64,000 bases of DNA from Paenibacillus ferrarius (GCF_002027705.1 NZ_MBTG01000001.1:124001-188000), one strand, 5' to 3'. Shown: positions 40,996 through 49,951, counted from the stretch's first letter. The notes: generated by a model from the sequence alone, not told the origin. Made by a program: numbers and translations.

Positions 40996-41301
40996 AAGTA
41001 CCCTGTAATATCAAAAACAGGCAAGGAATATTTAGTAGATGTAGAACAAGATGATTGGTGTCACATTGTTAATGTATACATTAAAGTAAAAGGGTTTTTC
41101 AGAAAAGAAAAGCTAAAAATGGTATCTGGCGGATATTTTGAAGGACGGTATAATTCAGCGCAATGGAAATATGATTTAATTTCTATGGCGAGTCATGAAG
41201 TTAACAAGTATGAGAGATTAATACAAGAGAACATCGACATAGAATTAAGTAAGAAAAATGGTGAGAATAGGTTTGAAAGTTGGGACGGCAAAATCCAATA
41301 A
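40996..41301 (+). CDS. Hypothetical protein, about 100 aa; no normal start codon
   Basis: AGGAGG (40985-40990) is not followed by any ATG, GTG or TTG at usable distance, yet the frame reads sensibly from KYPVISKTGKEYLVDVEQDD through to the stop. AAG 40996 is five bases from the site; ATA 41008 is 17 away. The first canonical start (ATG 41119) would remove 40 residues that look coding. A base error or an unusual start is possible. Function unknown. Confidence 0.5.
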   Translation, partial: KYPVISKTGKEYLVDVEQDDWCHIVNVYIKVKGFFRKEKLKMVSGGYFEGRYNSAQWKYDLISMASHEVNKYERLIQENIDIELSKKNGENRFESWDGKIQ

Positions 41302-41350
41302 AGCAGCTATTTCATTTGAAATATAACAGGAATTTTATGGGGGGACGAAC

Positions 41351-41803
41351 ATGGACTTAGACTACATCTTAGATTTAAAAGCAGGTAAGGAGTTAGACAG
41401 TCTCATCTATAAAAAATACTATGATGAGGATTTATATATTCGAGAGGTTCACACATGCCCAGACTGTGGTTGGGAGACTAAGGATCTTGAAACCTCCAGT
41501 AGGTGTCAAGCGTGTTGGGCAAATGGTGATCGAGTAACTATGGATGAGTTAAAAGAGGTATATGATTTTCGACCTTCTACCAATATTTCTATTGCTTGGA
41601 ATATAGCAAAAAAAGAAGGTATCGCTGTGATTCCACAAAGCAGAGAAAATGGAGGATTCGATTGGTACGCATGTGATATCGAGGCAGTAAAATATCGCGG
41701 AAATGAAATTGCAATCAGCATATTTAATGACAGTGGCATTTCTTGTGAGACAGCAGAGGAAGCGATTTGTAAGTGTGTGCTATTAGCTGATCTTAGTCAA
41801 TAA
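41351..41803 (+). CDS. Zinc-ribbon hypothetical protein, 150 aa
   Basis: ATG 41351 follows ATGGGGGG. A zinc ribbon, CPDCGWETKDLETSSRCQAC, lies at residues about 36-55. The C-terminal 80 residues look like a small alpha/beta domain. No family recognised. Confidence 0.65.
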   Translation: MDLDYILDLKAGKELDSLIYKKYYDEDLYIREVHTCPDCGWETKDLETSSRCQACWANGDRVTMDELKEVYDFRPSTNISIAWNIAKKEGIAVIPQSRENGGFDWYACDIEAVKYRGNEIAISIFNDSGISCETAEEAICKCVLLADLSQ

Positions 41804-41831
41804 AACAAAGATTTCAAGGGATGTGATTGAT

Positions 41832-41987
41832 ATGGCTAAGCTTGAGGGATTTAAAATTATATGCACAACATGCGGCAATGAGGATCAAGACTACATAGAG
41901 TGCATTGGAGACTATGACGGTATAGTTCTTATCACGTGTCGCATATGTGACCATACGGCAGAAGATCAACGTTGGCATAGGCAATAA
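41832..41987 (+). CDS. Small zinc-ribbon protein, 51 aa
   Basis: ATG 41832 follows AAGGGATGTGATTGAT. CTTCGNEDQDYIEC and CRICDHT give two CxxC pairs, a compact zinc ribbon. Unknown function. Confidence 0.6.
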   Translation: MAKLEGFKIICTTCGNEDQDYIECIGDYDGIVLITCRICDHTAEDQRWHRQ

Positions 41988-42024
41988 AACACGAATTTTA
42001 TAGGAAAATTGAAAGGATGATTGA

Positions 42025-43152
42025 ATGAAAACTAATATTTTTATTCCAGAAAAAATTAATGCAGGCTTTCAAAACAGAACTGATACATATACAAAAAAAT
42101 TAGCTTATGTGATTTATTTCGATCAAAAAGGCGTCTTAAGAAAAGAATCATCATGGAATGGGTGGAGAGATAAATCGATTGACAATGTAATCCATGATAA
42201 TATTCCGACATCAGGATTTGTATTAAATAAAAAAGCAGGAGGATATAGTACAGGATGGAATCATAGACAGACTTATGTTCGTGTTTATGATCCGCGTGAT
42301 TTCGAATTTGAAATTAGCATCTCAAATTTACTCTACATCCTAGAGAACACAAACTCGATTAAAGGTAAGGGACTTGAAGGCGATTTTGTTTACGGTTTCG
42401 ATGGTAAAGATCTGCTACTTATACCAACCAGTTCACCAGACTATATTGAGATTTCACAATTTAACAAAATTCTGCACGAGAAGAATTATGTTAAATCAAA
42501 GGAATTGGTTATTGGGGGGACATATAAGTCCAAGGACAACACTGAATATATTTATATGGGGCGTTTTGATTTGAAGGATACTAAATCTGAGCGAGTTGAA
42601 GTAAAAAATGGAAATGGAAATTATGGCAGAACATACAATTACGTCAATCATAATGTGAATAAGGGTAAATATTATTTCTTTACTACTGGGGTAAGAGAAG
42701 GATATGACGGAAACAAATATTTAAGCATGTTAACACTTAAGTCTTTAGGCGACAAGTTTATTGAGACTACCTCAACAGAATGTGTTGATAATTATGCAGA
42801 GTTGTTTGAATACCTAGAACGAAGCACAGATTATTCACATTATGACAAGACAAAAGATGAGCATGTTCCATTTACTCTTGATGAATTTAAAGAATTTGTA
42901 TCAGAAAAGAAACTCGACTCATATTCTTATAACCGAAGATTTACTTTAAGAACTAGTGGATATAACAAAGAAGAAATTCATTTCAATAACGACAAAAAAG
43001 AATACTATAAACAAGGCACTTACATTAGCAATAAAGGATATGAAGAATTTCCAATTGGTGATATTGAACAAGTTTTCAATAAATTTGAGCCAATTTACAA
43101 AAATGAATATTTGGAAAATGGAAAATTATATCGGAGGGTTACGTCATGGTAA
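42025..43152 (+). CDS. Hypothetical protein, 375 aa
   Basis: A large soluble protein with repeated beta-type, aromatic-rich stretches (SSWNGWRDKSIDNVIHDNIP, VYGFDGKDLLLIPTSSPDYI, GTYKSKDNTEYIYMGRFD). I have a general memory of similar phage proteins but cannot name the family. The stop overlaps the start of a coiled-coil gene, so the two products may work together. ATG 42025 follows AAAGGATGATTG. Confidence 0.6.
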   Translation: MKTNIFIPEKINAGFQNRTDTYTKKLAYVIYFDQKGVLRKESSWNGWRDKSIDNVIHDNIPTSGFVLNKKAGGYSTGWNHRQTYVRVYDPRDFEFEISISNLLYILENTNSIKGKGLEGDFVYGFDGKDLLLIPTSSPDYIEISQFNKILHEKNYVKSKELVIGGTYKSKDNTEYIYMGRFDLKDTKSERVEVKNGNGNYGRTYNYVNHNVNKGKYYFFTTGVREGYDGNKYLSMLTLKSLGDKFIETTSTECVDNYAELFEYLERSTDYSHYDKTKDEHVPFTLDEFKEFVSEKKLDSYSYNRRFTLRTSGYNKEEIHFNNDKKEYYKQGTYISNKGYEEFPIGDIEQVFNKFEPIYKNEYLENGKLYRRVTSW

Positions 43153-43559
43153 ATAATAACGATAACAAAATTCTAGAACTTAAAAAGCAAATTGAAGAAA
43201 AACGTGCAAAGGTTGATAAGTCTAAAAAGTTTACTCCTATTACTAACTGCTCAATTGAGTTAGATGGTATTCGTCATAATATTCAAGTTTTAGGTAAAGA
43301 GCAAATTATTCAAATGATGATTAATTTAAATACATATATCCTTTCTGCAAAGGATCTTGGGTTGTTAGATGAATACGTGATTACTGGATATAATGCTGTG
43401 GACTGGATGACTGATCTGAGGGCTAAACTTGAATTTCTAAATCGTAAGGACGAGGAGAATAAACTTAAAGCAATGGAAGCTAAATTGGATAAACTTCTAT
43501 CAAACGATAAGAAAATTGAGCTTGAGATTGGAGAGATCGAATCATTACTTAAAGAGTAA
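43146..43559 (+). CDS. Coiled-coil hypothetical protein, 137 aa
   Basis: ATG 43146 overlaps the previous gene by seven bases, after CGGAGGG. Residues 5-25 and 95-135 are coiled coil (KILELKKQIEEKRAKVDKS; MEAKLDKLLSNDKKIELE), with a small globular middle. Probable partner of the upstream 375-residue protein. Confidence 0.65.
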   Translation: MVNNNDNKILELKKQIEEKRAKVDKSKKFTPITNCSIELDGIRHNIQVLGKEQIIQMMINLNTYILSAKDLGLLDEYVITGYNAVDWMTDLRAKLEFLNRKDEENKLKAMEAKLDKLLSNDKKIELEIGEIESLLKE

Positions 43560-43585
43560 ATTATATTTTTCATAAGGAGAAGACA

Positions 43586-43972
43586 ATGAGTAAATTAGTT
43601 GAACGACAGAATAGAATTGATATTGTTAATCGAATTATTCAAGAGATAGGTAATAGAGGTAGGAACTTTTTTTACAAACCAAATCATCATGGTTATGCCC
43701 ATTTTACTCAAGTTGGGAAAACGCTGTTTTATTACGATGATTATACTGGAGCCAGAATATACCCGTATGAACAATTTTATGATCAAAAAGGGTTTAGTCA
43801 TGGTGGCACATTATGGGGGTTAGTCAACGACTTCAGATACTTCATTGTCAAAGGAACACACTCGAATGGGAAGCATGGTTACGGTGGGCTACTAGGTGCT
43901 CATTGGGCTTACCCTGAAGAAGATATGAAAGCAATCCAACTACTCGCAAGAGAGTTGGGATACATACAATGA
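43586..43972 (+). CDS. Hypothetical protein, 128 aa
   Basis: ATG 43586 follows AAGGAG. Many His, Tyr and Gly residues (FYKPNHHGYAHFTQVGKTLF; GTHSNGKHGYGGLLGAHW). No family recognised. The stop overlaps the next start (ATGA). Confidence 0.65.
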   Translation: MSKLVERQNRIDIVNRIIQEIGNRGRNFFYKPNHHGYAHFTQVGKTLFYYDDYTGARIYPYEQFYDQKGFSHGGTLWGLVNDFRYFIVKGTHSNGKHGYGGLLGAHWAYPEEDMKAIQLLARELGYIQ

Positions 43973-44223
43973 CACAAGAGCAAGAGTACTTGTTTAAAGA
44001 AGGTCAAACAGTCAGATTGCTTAAAAACTTAGATGTTAATGTTCATGCTATATTACATCTACTCGGTCAAAAAGGTGTTGTTGAGCAACGCTACAGAAAC
44101 ATGATGCATAGAACAAATTGGTATAATGTTCGTTTCCCATCTGGTGAGATTGAGCCGTTTGAAGAAGACGAATTGGATTCTAGGTTTAAAAAAAGAAAAC
44201 CATTGAAAGAGGATGAATTGTAA
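43969..44223 (+). CDS. Hypothetical protein, SH3-like beta fold, 84 aa
   Basis: ATG 43969 overlaps the previous stop. GQTVRLLKNLDVNVHAILHL with NWYNVRFPSGEIEPFEEDEL has the look of a small SH3-like barrel found in many phage proteins. It continues the same operon. Confidence 0.6.
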   Translation: MTQEQEYLFKEGQTVRLLKNLDVNVHAILHLLGQKGVVEQRYRNMMHRTNWYNVRFPSGEIEPFEEDELDSRFKKRKPLKEDEL

Positions 44224-44544
44224 GTGGAAGTTAATGCGGATTTATACGATTTTCTAAAGGAGCATGAGACGGGTTTATACACTAAGGGATTTCATAAAGA
44301 TAAGACAGTATACGCAATAGTCTTTGTTGATTTCCACGACTTAAAAAAATTTGTGGAGATTTTGGGTAGTTTTATATTCGAGGATGCAGGCTTGGAAGTA
44401 GTCATGAAAGAGAACTATATTTGCATTCCATTGAATGACATTATCGAGGGTGACTGTCACTATCTTTCAAGCTATAAAAATTGTTTCTCTGAACATGACT
44501 GGAAACATTACAAGGATATGATTGCTGAAATGGAAAGAGAGTAA
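44224..44544 (+). CDS. Hypothetical protein, 106 aa
   Basis: GTG 44224 comes directly after the previous stop. Alpha/beta, acidic (VYAIVFVDFHDLKKFVEILG). No family recognised. Confidence 0.6.
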   Translation: MEVNADLYDFLKEHETGLYTKGFHKDKTVYAIVFVDFHDLKKFVEILGSFIFEDAGLEVVMKENYICIPLNDIIEGDCHYLSSYKNCFSEHDWKHYKDMIAEMERE

Positions 44545-44560
44545 AAGAGAGGGGCATAGA

Positions 44561-44800
44561 ATGCATTTAATTCAAATGGTTAGAGATCCACATGGGTGCC
44601 ATCAGGCCTTATATGTAGACGGTAAATTAGAATATGACGACGAAAGTATCCGCGGTGACCAATGGGAAAGTGTGATTCGAAGATATAAGATTTTTAGATG
44701 AGTTGAAAGTAAATATTTAACAACAGCCTATATGGATGAGAAGGGGTACTATTTTCCTCATAATTTCACTGACTATCTAAGAGAAGATTTCGAATTATAA
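44561..44800 (+). pseudogene. Hypothetical protein interrupted by in-frame TGA
   Basis: ATG 44561 after GAGAGGGG reads 46 codons (MHLIQMVRDPHGCHQALYVD to IRRYKIFR) to TGA at 44699. The same frame continues as VESKYLTTAYMDEKGYYFPH and ends at 44798-44800, and no start with a ribosome site serves the second half. TGA may replace a Trp codon by one base. A nonsense mutation, readthrough or a sequence error could explain it. Confidence 0.5.
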
Positions 44801-44836
44801 AACCATTAAAAGAGTAGTTTTAATGGGAGGGATTAA

Positions 44837-45160
44837 ATGTTAACAGAAGAGCAATTGCAGGAAATACCAGACATCTTAAGTACAGTATTTGATGGTTATA
44901 CTATTGAACAGTCTAGCGTAAAACTTTTACAGCAACTTCTTAATGAGCATCAAGCAGCCAAAGAAGGGTTTGTACAACAAGTTAGCTTGGCATCCGAAGT
45001 ACTGGGGAAAAATGAATTATTACGAAAACAAAACCAGAAACTTATAGAAGCTTTGCAGGAGTGTGCGGATCAATGCTTTCGCCAAATCAGTGGGCATGAA
45101 TATAACGTTGTCAGGATTGCTTCTAATGCAATCAAAGAAATTCAAAGAGAGGTTGAATAA
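44837..45160 (+). CDS. Hypothetical helical protein, 107 aa
   Basis: ATG 44837 follows TGGGAGGG. Helical throughout with heptad-like parts (IEQSSVKLLQQLLNEHQAAK; LRKQNQKLIEALQECADQC). No family recognised. Confidence 0.65.
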   Translation: MLTEEQLQEIPDILSTVFDGYTIEQSSVKLLQQLLNEHQAAKEGFVQQVSLASEVLGKNELLRKQNQKLIEALQECADQCFRQISGHEYNVVRIASNAIKEIQREVE

Positions 45161-45163
45161 TAC

Positions 45164-45373
45164 TTGAAGCCAATTCAACGCGATTTAGCTGTTTTAGCAA
45201 TGGTCAAAGACTACCTAAAAACTGACCTATCTACATTAATTCCACATCTAGACCGCGAAAAGCTATGGATAATTACTGAGAAGAATATCCCTGATGGAGA
45301 TACATTACATAATGTTTTAAAAGAGATGGCTTTAGACTCGTACAATAGAATTAAGAAAAAATATTCAAAGTGA
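45164..45373 (+). CDS. Hypothetical protein, 69 aa
   Basis: TTG 45164 follows AGAGAGGTTG. Helical and basic (KPIQRDLAVLAMVKDYLKTD). Unknown function. Packed tightly with both neighbours. Confidence 0.6.
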   Translation: MKPIQRDLAVLAMVKDYLKTDLSTLIPHLDREKLWIITEKNIPDGDTLHNVLKEMALDSYNRIKKKYSK

Positions 45374-45382
45374 GTGATGCAA

Positions 45383-45715
45383 ATGAAACCAAGTACTTAT
45401 AAATTTGGTGAAAAAGTTAGGGTTAAAGACCATGGAGACATATTATTTGAGATCGAAAAAATAAAAGCAACAGCAGTCTTTTACATGGGTAAGATAACTG
45501 AAAATACATATTATGATGTTCGCAGCAAAACAGGGTTAACATTAATAAACATTCCTCATGTAGAAGTTATTGTTTCCAAAAAAGTACAGTCTATTGACGA
45601 GCTGCTAGACACTTATAATAGTTTTTTTATGCTAGAAGAGATCTATAAAGATGGCTATTATCGAGAAGAAGCAGAAATTGTGATGGAAAAGATTCATGAG
45701 ATGTATTCGAGGTGA
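45383..45715 (+). CDS. Hypothetical protein, 110 aa
   Basis: ATG 45383 is preceded by AAAGTGAGTG; ATG 45377 is a close alternative. N-terminal SH3-like beta part (TYKFGEKVRVKDHGDILFEI), then helical. No family recognised. Confidence 0.6.
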   Translation: MKPSTYKFGEKVRVKDHGDILFEIEKIKATAVFYMGKITENTYYDVRSKTGLTLINIPHVEVIVSKKVQSIDELLDTYNSFFMLEEIYKDGYYREEAEIVMEKIHEMYSR

Positions 45716-45718
45716 AAT

Positions 45719-45877
45719 ATGCACTGGGCAATTACCATTGTATTAGTGTTAATTGCATATCAAATAGGATGGTGGAATGGTCAATCTAGAGGTTATTGGA
45801 CAGGTGAGAGATGCTATGCCAATAAATTTCCCAGACAATTAGATTTACCTTGTTTCTTAGACATTTTCATACAATAA
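45719..45877 (+). CDS. Small membrane-anchored protein, 52 aa
   Basis: ATG 45719 follows CGAGGTGAAAT. One hydrophobic N-terminal segment (MHWAITIVLVLIAYQIGWW), then a polar tail with two Cys. Unknown function. Confidence 0.55.
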   Translation: MHWAITIVLVLIAYQIGWWNGQSRGYWTGERCYANKFPRQLDLPCFLDIFIQ

Positions 45878-45910
45878 AAGATTTATTTTATGAGAGAGGT
45901 GTGTCACTAT

Positions 45911-46099
45911 ATGGATATTCACAGTGGATTAGAGGTTGCAGCTTTGATGAAGCCTTTTGATAAAGCTATATGTATTATGGGCACATATAGGAATTGCGAG
46001 ATAGAAATGAATCAATGGGGAGATGTCTGTTGGGCTACTAATGGTGTAGTTATTGGATTAGATCGTTATTTCCAAACTGGAAAATGGAAACTTATATAA
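45911..46099 (+). CDS. Hypothetical protein, 62 aa
   Basis: GAGAGGTG at 45893-45900 points to ATG 45911; the in-frame ATG 45890 lies within the intergenic element. Small beta-type protein with several Cys and Trp (MGTYRNCEIEMNQWGDVCW). Unknown function. Confidence 0.55.
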   Translation: MDIHSGLEVAALMKPFDKAICIMGTYRNCEIEMNQWGDVCWATNGVVIGLDRYFQTGKWKLI

Positions 46100-46143
46100 A
46101 ATAAAAATAACAATTGACATAAAATAGAATAACGTGTTACATT
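46097..46143 (+). promoter_or_regulatory. Promoter with TAAAATAAAAATAA element
   Basis: The element (46097-46110) is followed by TTGACA (46114-46119) and TACATT (46138-46143), 18 bases apart. It would drive 46249 and the RecJ-like gene. A second TAAAAATAA lies at 46161-46169. Confidence 0.7.
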
Positions 46144-46248
46144 GGTAATGAAGATACTAGTAAAAATAATATTAAGTAAAGGGTGGTAAAAATATTGTCT
46201 CACAATTAGCATGATTAATCAATTCATTATAAGGGAGAGATGAGCATT

Positions 46249-46476
46249 TTGAATAATTTTATTGAAGTAAGATCCTATGAGGAAGCATCACACTTGGAAA
46301 TTTTAAATAATAATTACCCAGACTTGAATTGTTTAACCATAGGAAATGTATATGAATTGAAATTCGGAAAGGTTGAAGAAGTGTTTGGTGATGATGAGTT
46401 TCATGTAATTGATGATAGAGGAAGACGAAATGCTGGTATTATTGCAGTAAAAACAAGAAAGTTGCTTTTGGTTTAA
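46249..46476 (+). CDS. Hypothetical protein, 75 aa
   Basis: GGGAG (46233-46237) is too close to ATG 46240; TTG 46249, or ATT 46246 as at other genes here, gives better spacing. Small SH3-like beta protein (LTIGNVYELKFGKVEEVFGD). Unknown function. Confidence 0.55.
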   Translation: MNNFIEVRSYEEASHLEILNNNYPDLNCLTIGNVYELKFGKVEEVFGDDEFHVIDDRGRRNAGIIAVKTRKLLLV

Positions 46477-46532
46477 TACATATATTATAAAGTTCATTAT
46501 AGAGTAAAAATAATAATACTAGTAGGTGTATA

Positions 46533-48176
46533 ATTCTGGAATGGAAAAAACGAAAACCTGCAAAAGAATTTAGTGAATTCGATGAGATTATTGAGCAATT
46601 AGCAGCAATCAATGGAGTTGACGATATTGATAGATTCATCAATCCAACAGAGTTTGAACTACATGATCCCAATTTATTGAAGAATGTTAACACTGCAACA
46701 GAACGAATCTATGAAGCAGTGGCGAGGCAACAAAACATATCAATAATGGCCGATCCCGATAGTGACGGTCTGAACTCGACAGCAATACTATACAATTACT
46801 TAAGTAAGATTACTGACAACATTACATATTTTTATGGTAGCAGGACACGTGGACATGGGCTTCACACAGTAATAGATGAGATTCCAAAGCAAACAAATTT
46901 ATTAATTGTTCTTGATTCTTCGTCATCTGAAGCAAAAGAATGCAAGCATGTTCAAGATACAGGGATTGATGTGATTGTGATTGATCATCATTTAATTGAA
47001 AACCCAAATGACAATTGTATTTTAGTTAATCCACAACAAGAGGGCTGCTCCTATCCCAACAAAAATCTCTCTTGCTCGGCTCTTATCTGGCAAATATGTA
47101 GAGTATTAGATGATAAATTTAACGTTAATTATTCACAGGATTTGGTTGATATGGCTGCAATTGGACTTATTTCAGATATGATGTGCATGAAAACAATGGA
47201 GAATAGAGCGATTGTGAGTCTTGGTTTATCTAATGTTAAGAATATCGGATTGGCTGCAATCTTAGGATTCAAAGGTCTCAAAAACAAAGAGAAATTATCA
47301 ACTGTAGATATTGGCTTTAATGTATCAAACCTGTTAAATGCGGTTGCACGAATGGATAAATTAGGCCTTGGTCTTGAGTTGCTTACAACAAAGACATACA
47401 CAAGAGCAGATGAATTAGTGAAGGAAATAGAGAAATCAAATAAAGAACGTAAGAAGAGTCAAATCAAACACACCGATTTTGTTCAACACAAGATCGATGA
47501 CACTCAAAAAATTATCATTATCCTTGATCACGAGAAAAAGATTGGTAAGAACTTTGCTGGATTGATTGCTAATGACATCACGAAGGAATACCAACGTCCA
47601 TGCTTAATTCTCTCACCAGACGCAAAAGAAGGTAAAACATACGCAGGAAGTTATCGCTCTTATAACGGCTTCGATCTAAAATCATTCTTTGAATCTACAG
47701 GACTTGTAATGTATGCCGCGGGGCATTTGGGGGCTGGAGGGGTCGGGGTCTTCAAAGATAAGATTGAGCCTTTTATAAACAAAGTTCAAGAGCTTGCCAA
47801 AGACTTAGATTTCGAAGACACGATTGAATATGATTTAGAATTTGATTGTGATGAAATAAATGAATCAATTATTATTGAGATCAGCAAGTTTTACAGAATT
47901 ACTGGAGCTAACTTCCCACTTGGTAAGTTTCTTGTGAAGAATCTATTTGTGAATGATGTAGAGGTTATGGGCAAGAACAAGGATACTATTAAGGTTTCTT
48001 GTGGCAATGTAACGCTAATGAAGTTTAGAACCAAAGAAACATATAAGGATAAGGTTCCAATTTTCTCTGGTATCAATGCTGTGGGCACCCTCAATACGAA
48101 CTCCTACTATAATTTTCAGCAGAAAAAAATGATTAAAACCAATCAAGTCTTTATTGAAGATATTTTGATCGGTTAA
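46533..48176 (+). CDS. RecJ-like DHH/DHHA1 single-strand exonuclease (YorK-like); apparent ATT start
   Basis: DHH-family motifs are present: IMADPDSDGLNSTAILYNY (motif I), LLIVLDSSSSEAKEC (motif II) and IDVIVIDHHLIENP (motif III, DHH). The C-terminal half has the DHHA1 glycine motif YAAGHLGAGGVGVFKDKI. It degrades single-stranded DNA 5' to 3' in recombination and repair. The first canonical start (46677) would remove about 48 coding residues such as INGVDDIDRFINPTEFELHD, while GGTG just before ATT 46533 (or CTG 46536) fits initiation. The AT element is at 46500-46513. Confidence 0.85.
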   Translation: MLEWKKRKPAKEFSEFDEIIEQLAAINGVDDIDRFINPTEFELHDPNLLKNVNTATERIYEAVARQQNISIMADPDSDGLNSTAILYNYLSKITDNITYFYGSRTRGHGLHTVIDEIPKQTNLLIVLDSSSSEAKECKHVQDTGIDVIVIDHHLIENPNDNCILVNPQQEGCSYPNKNLSCSALIWQICRVLDDKFNVNYSQDLVDMAAIGLISDMMCMKTMENRAIVSLGLSNVKNIGLAAILGFKGLKNKEKLSTVDIGFNVSNLLNAVARMDKLGLGLELLTTKTYTRADELVKEIEKSNKERKKSQIKHTDFVQHKIDDTQKIIIILDHEKKIGKNFAGLIANDITKEYQRPCLILSPDAKEGKTYAGSYRSYNGFDLKSFFESTGLVMYAAGHLGAGGVGVFKDKIEPFINKVQELAKDLDFEDTIEYDLEFDCDEINESIIIEISKFYRITGANFPLGKFLVKNLFVNDVEVMGKNKDTIKVSCGNVTLMKFRTKETYKDKVPIFSGINAVGTLNTNSYYNFQQKKMIKTNQVFIEDILIG

Positions 48177-48223
48177 TAAAATAAAAATAATAATACATAA
48201 CGAATGGAGTTTGGAAACTGATT

Positions 48224-48460
48224 ATGCCGAAATTCTTTGGATTTGCAAACACTTCAAAAGGTCAACAAATTTTTGTTCCACTAACAGAAACAATCCGTCA
48301 TCAAGCAGAAAATACTCTCGATGCTTTGTGTAAACGAGAAAAGTTAGGTTATGGTGGAGTTTTTCCTGACAAGAGTACTCTACGTCAACCGTCACCTATG
48401 CAAAAGAGATTTGCTAATGGAGATCTTACACCTCGTAAGAAAGGCCGCGGTAAACGATGA
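48224..48460 (+). CDS. Small basic protein, 78 aa
   Basis: ATG 48224 after AATGGAGTTTGG. The C-terminus is very basic (NGDLTPRKKGRGKR), so it may bind nucleic acid. Preceded by the AT element (48177-48190). The stop overlaps the next start. Confidence 0.6.
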   Translation: MPKFFGFANTSKGQQIFVPLTETIRHQAENTLDALCKREKLGYGGVFPDKSTLRQPSPMQKRFANGDLTPRKKGRGKR

Positions 48461-48597
48461 GCCAAATTGAAAGAGTAGAGAAAGCATACCGATTGTTAAG
48501 TGATTATATCCTACGTTTTGAAACAGAGATGTCATACGAACAAATGAGAGATTTAAGAGAATTAGTAGTGTTATTAGAAGATGGTTTAAGCCGATAA
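48457..48597 (+). CDS. Small helical protein, 46 aa
   Basis: ATG 48457 overlaps the previous stop (ATGA). MSQIERVEKAYRLLSDYILR forms a charged helix pair with the rest. Unknown function. Confidence 0.5.
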   Translation: MSQIERVEKAYRLLSDYILRFETEMSYEQMRDLRELVVLLEDGLSR

Positions 48598-48646
48598 AAG
48601 TGGGCTTTCATTAGGTTTAAAAAATCATATCTGGGGGATGAGCAAT

Positions 48647-49246
48647 ATGTTAATTCTAGTTTCAGTAGTTGCAGTTTTGTTACTGATTGGGCTAATCGCA
48701 CAAATGGTTAGCGTACATCAAATCAAAGAAACGAGTGAAAATCAAGGTGCAGTTATTGCCGAACTGAGGGAGGCAAATAAGCAACTAAGACAAGAAGTTA
48801 ATGAATATAAGCAAATGATTAATACCTATAAAAAGCAGCAAACATCAAGTAAACCAGCTTTAACTTCAAATGAGCAGGTAGCAAACATAAAAAAAACAGA
48901 AGTTATTACTCCTCACAAGACAAGTAGGCAACCTGATGCAAAGTGGGAAACTGACAATTCTCTAACCAATCCTAACAACTTAACTAGTCCATTGCATCCA
49001 CTAAACCAAAATCTCAGTTCAACTTCAAGTAAGCCAGTAGATGCTTGTGATGATTCAAGTAGTAAACATCATAGTGGCCATTCAAAAAGTAGTTGCCATT
49101 CACCTTCATCGAGCAACCATAGCCACAGCAATCACCACAGCGATTATTCAAGTTCACACTCGTCAAGTGATTATTCGAGCTCAAGTTCATCTGATAGTGG
49201 GTCAAGTACAAGCAGCAGTGACTCTGGAGGAAGTTGGGGCGATTAA
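48647..49246 (+). CDS. Membrane-anchored coiled-coil protein with Ser/His-rich tail, 199 aa
   Basis: ATG 48647 follows GGGGG by nine bases. One hydrophobic anchor (MLILVSVVAVLLLIGLIAQ) is followed by a coiled coil (about residues 28-65), a polar linker and a low-complexity tail of Ser, His, Asp and Gly ending SDSGGSWGD. The tail is probably disordered; His clusters (HSGHSKSSCH, SNHSHSNHHSDY) could bind metal. It may tether phage factors to the membrane. Confidence 0.7.
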   Translation: MLILVSVVAVLLLIGLIAQMVSVHQIKETSENQGAVIAELREANKQLRQEVNEYKQMINTYKKQQTSSKPALTSNEQVANIKKTEVITPHKTSRQPDAKWETDNSLTNPNNLTSPLHPLNQNLSSTSSKPVDACDDSSSKHHSGHSKSSCHSPSSSNHSHSNHHSDYSSSHSSSDYSSSSSSDSGSSTSSSDSGGSWGD

Positions 49247-49290
49247 ACCCCTCTTCTTATAAAATTAGTGTTCAATAGAAAGGAGATTTT

Positions 49291-49548
49291 ATGGCATCGA
49301 TTAAAGATATTATCAATACTGCTCTTGAAAGAAATATTGTTTCTGCACAATTCATCAATGGAAGTTTGATGGAAATTAGTAGAGCAACTAAAAGAAAGCC
49401 TGCTTTTCTAAAAGTGGCTGTTGAAGAGGATACAGCAGCAGATTTTCTTGGTTATGGAGAAGCGAGAAAAATGGGGATTATGCTTTTCATTGACAGAGAA
49501 GAATGGAAAAAACTCAATAGGGAAATTAATGAAAAAGAAAATAACTAA
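49291..49548 (+). CDS. Hypothetical protein, 85 aa
   Basis: ATG 49291 follows AAAGGAG. Mixed fold (IKDIINTALERNIVSAQFIN), basic middle. No family recognised. Confidence 0.65.
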   Translation: MASIKDIINTALERNIVSAQFINGSLMEISRATKRKPAFLKVAVEEDTAADFLGYGEARKMGIMLFIDREEWKKLNREINEKENN

Positions 49549-49593
49549 TAAAAGATGAGTTTTAACGTCTTATGAAAAATAAAGAGGTGTTAA

Positions 49594-49902
49594 ATGGGAG
49601 TAGATTGGTATACATGTAATCATTGCGAAGGAACGTTTTCCGATGCTGGTCATTATGGGCAATGCAGCAATTGTGAAGATAGTTACTGTGGAGACTGCTA
49701 TGACGAGTTCATTGAAAAGTATGGAACAATCGATAAAACTCATGAGCGCTACAGTATGTATGGATCATCATTAATCGAATGCGATCATTGCAATGGAACA
49801 GAAGTAAGTGAAAGTGAGTTACTTACACACGCCTTAATGAAACTAAATATCTCAAGAGATGAACTAAAAGAAGAATACGTAAAACTGCATTATGCAAAAT
49901 GA
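49594..49902 (+). CDS. Zinc-binding protein with three Cys clusters, 102 aa
   Basis: ATG 49594 follows AGAGGTG. CNHCEGTF, CSNCEDSYCGDCYD and CDHCNGTE form a cross-brace-like arrangement (RING- or LIM-like count of Cys pairs). It probably binds two zinc ions. It could be an adaptor protein; target unknown. Confidence 0.7.
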   Translation: MGVDWYTCNHCEGTFSDAGHYGQCSNCEDSYCGDCYDEFIEKYGTIDKTHERYSMYGSSLIECDHCNGTEVSESELLTHALMKLNISRDELKEEYVKLHYAK

Positions 49903-49951
49903 CCTATTGAAAGTCAACTTTCATTGGGATCGAAGAGGGAGACAATTTCAA

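Noticed and set aside
48950..49262. Alternative frame and simple repeat in the Ser/His-rich tail
   Set aside because: The repeat is low-complexity Ser/His codons (tca, agt, cat); there is no regular unit or spacing as in a CRISPR array.
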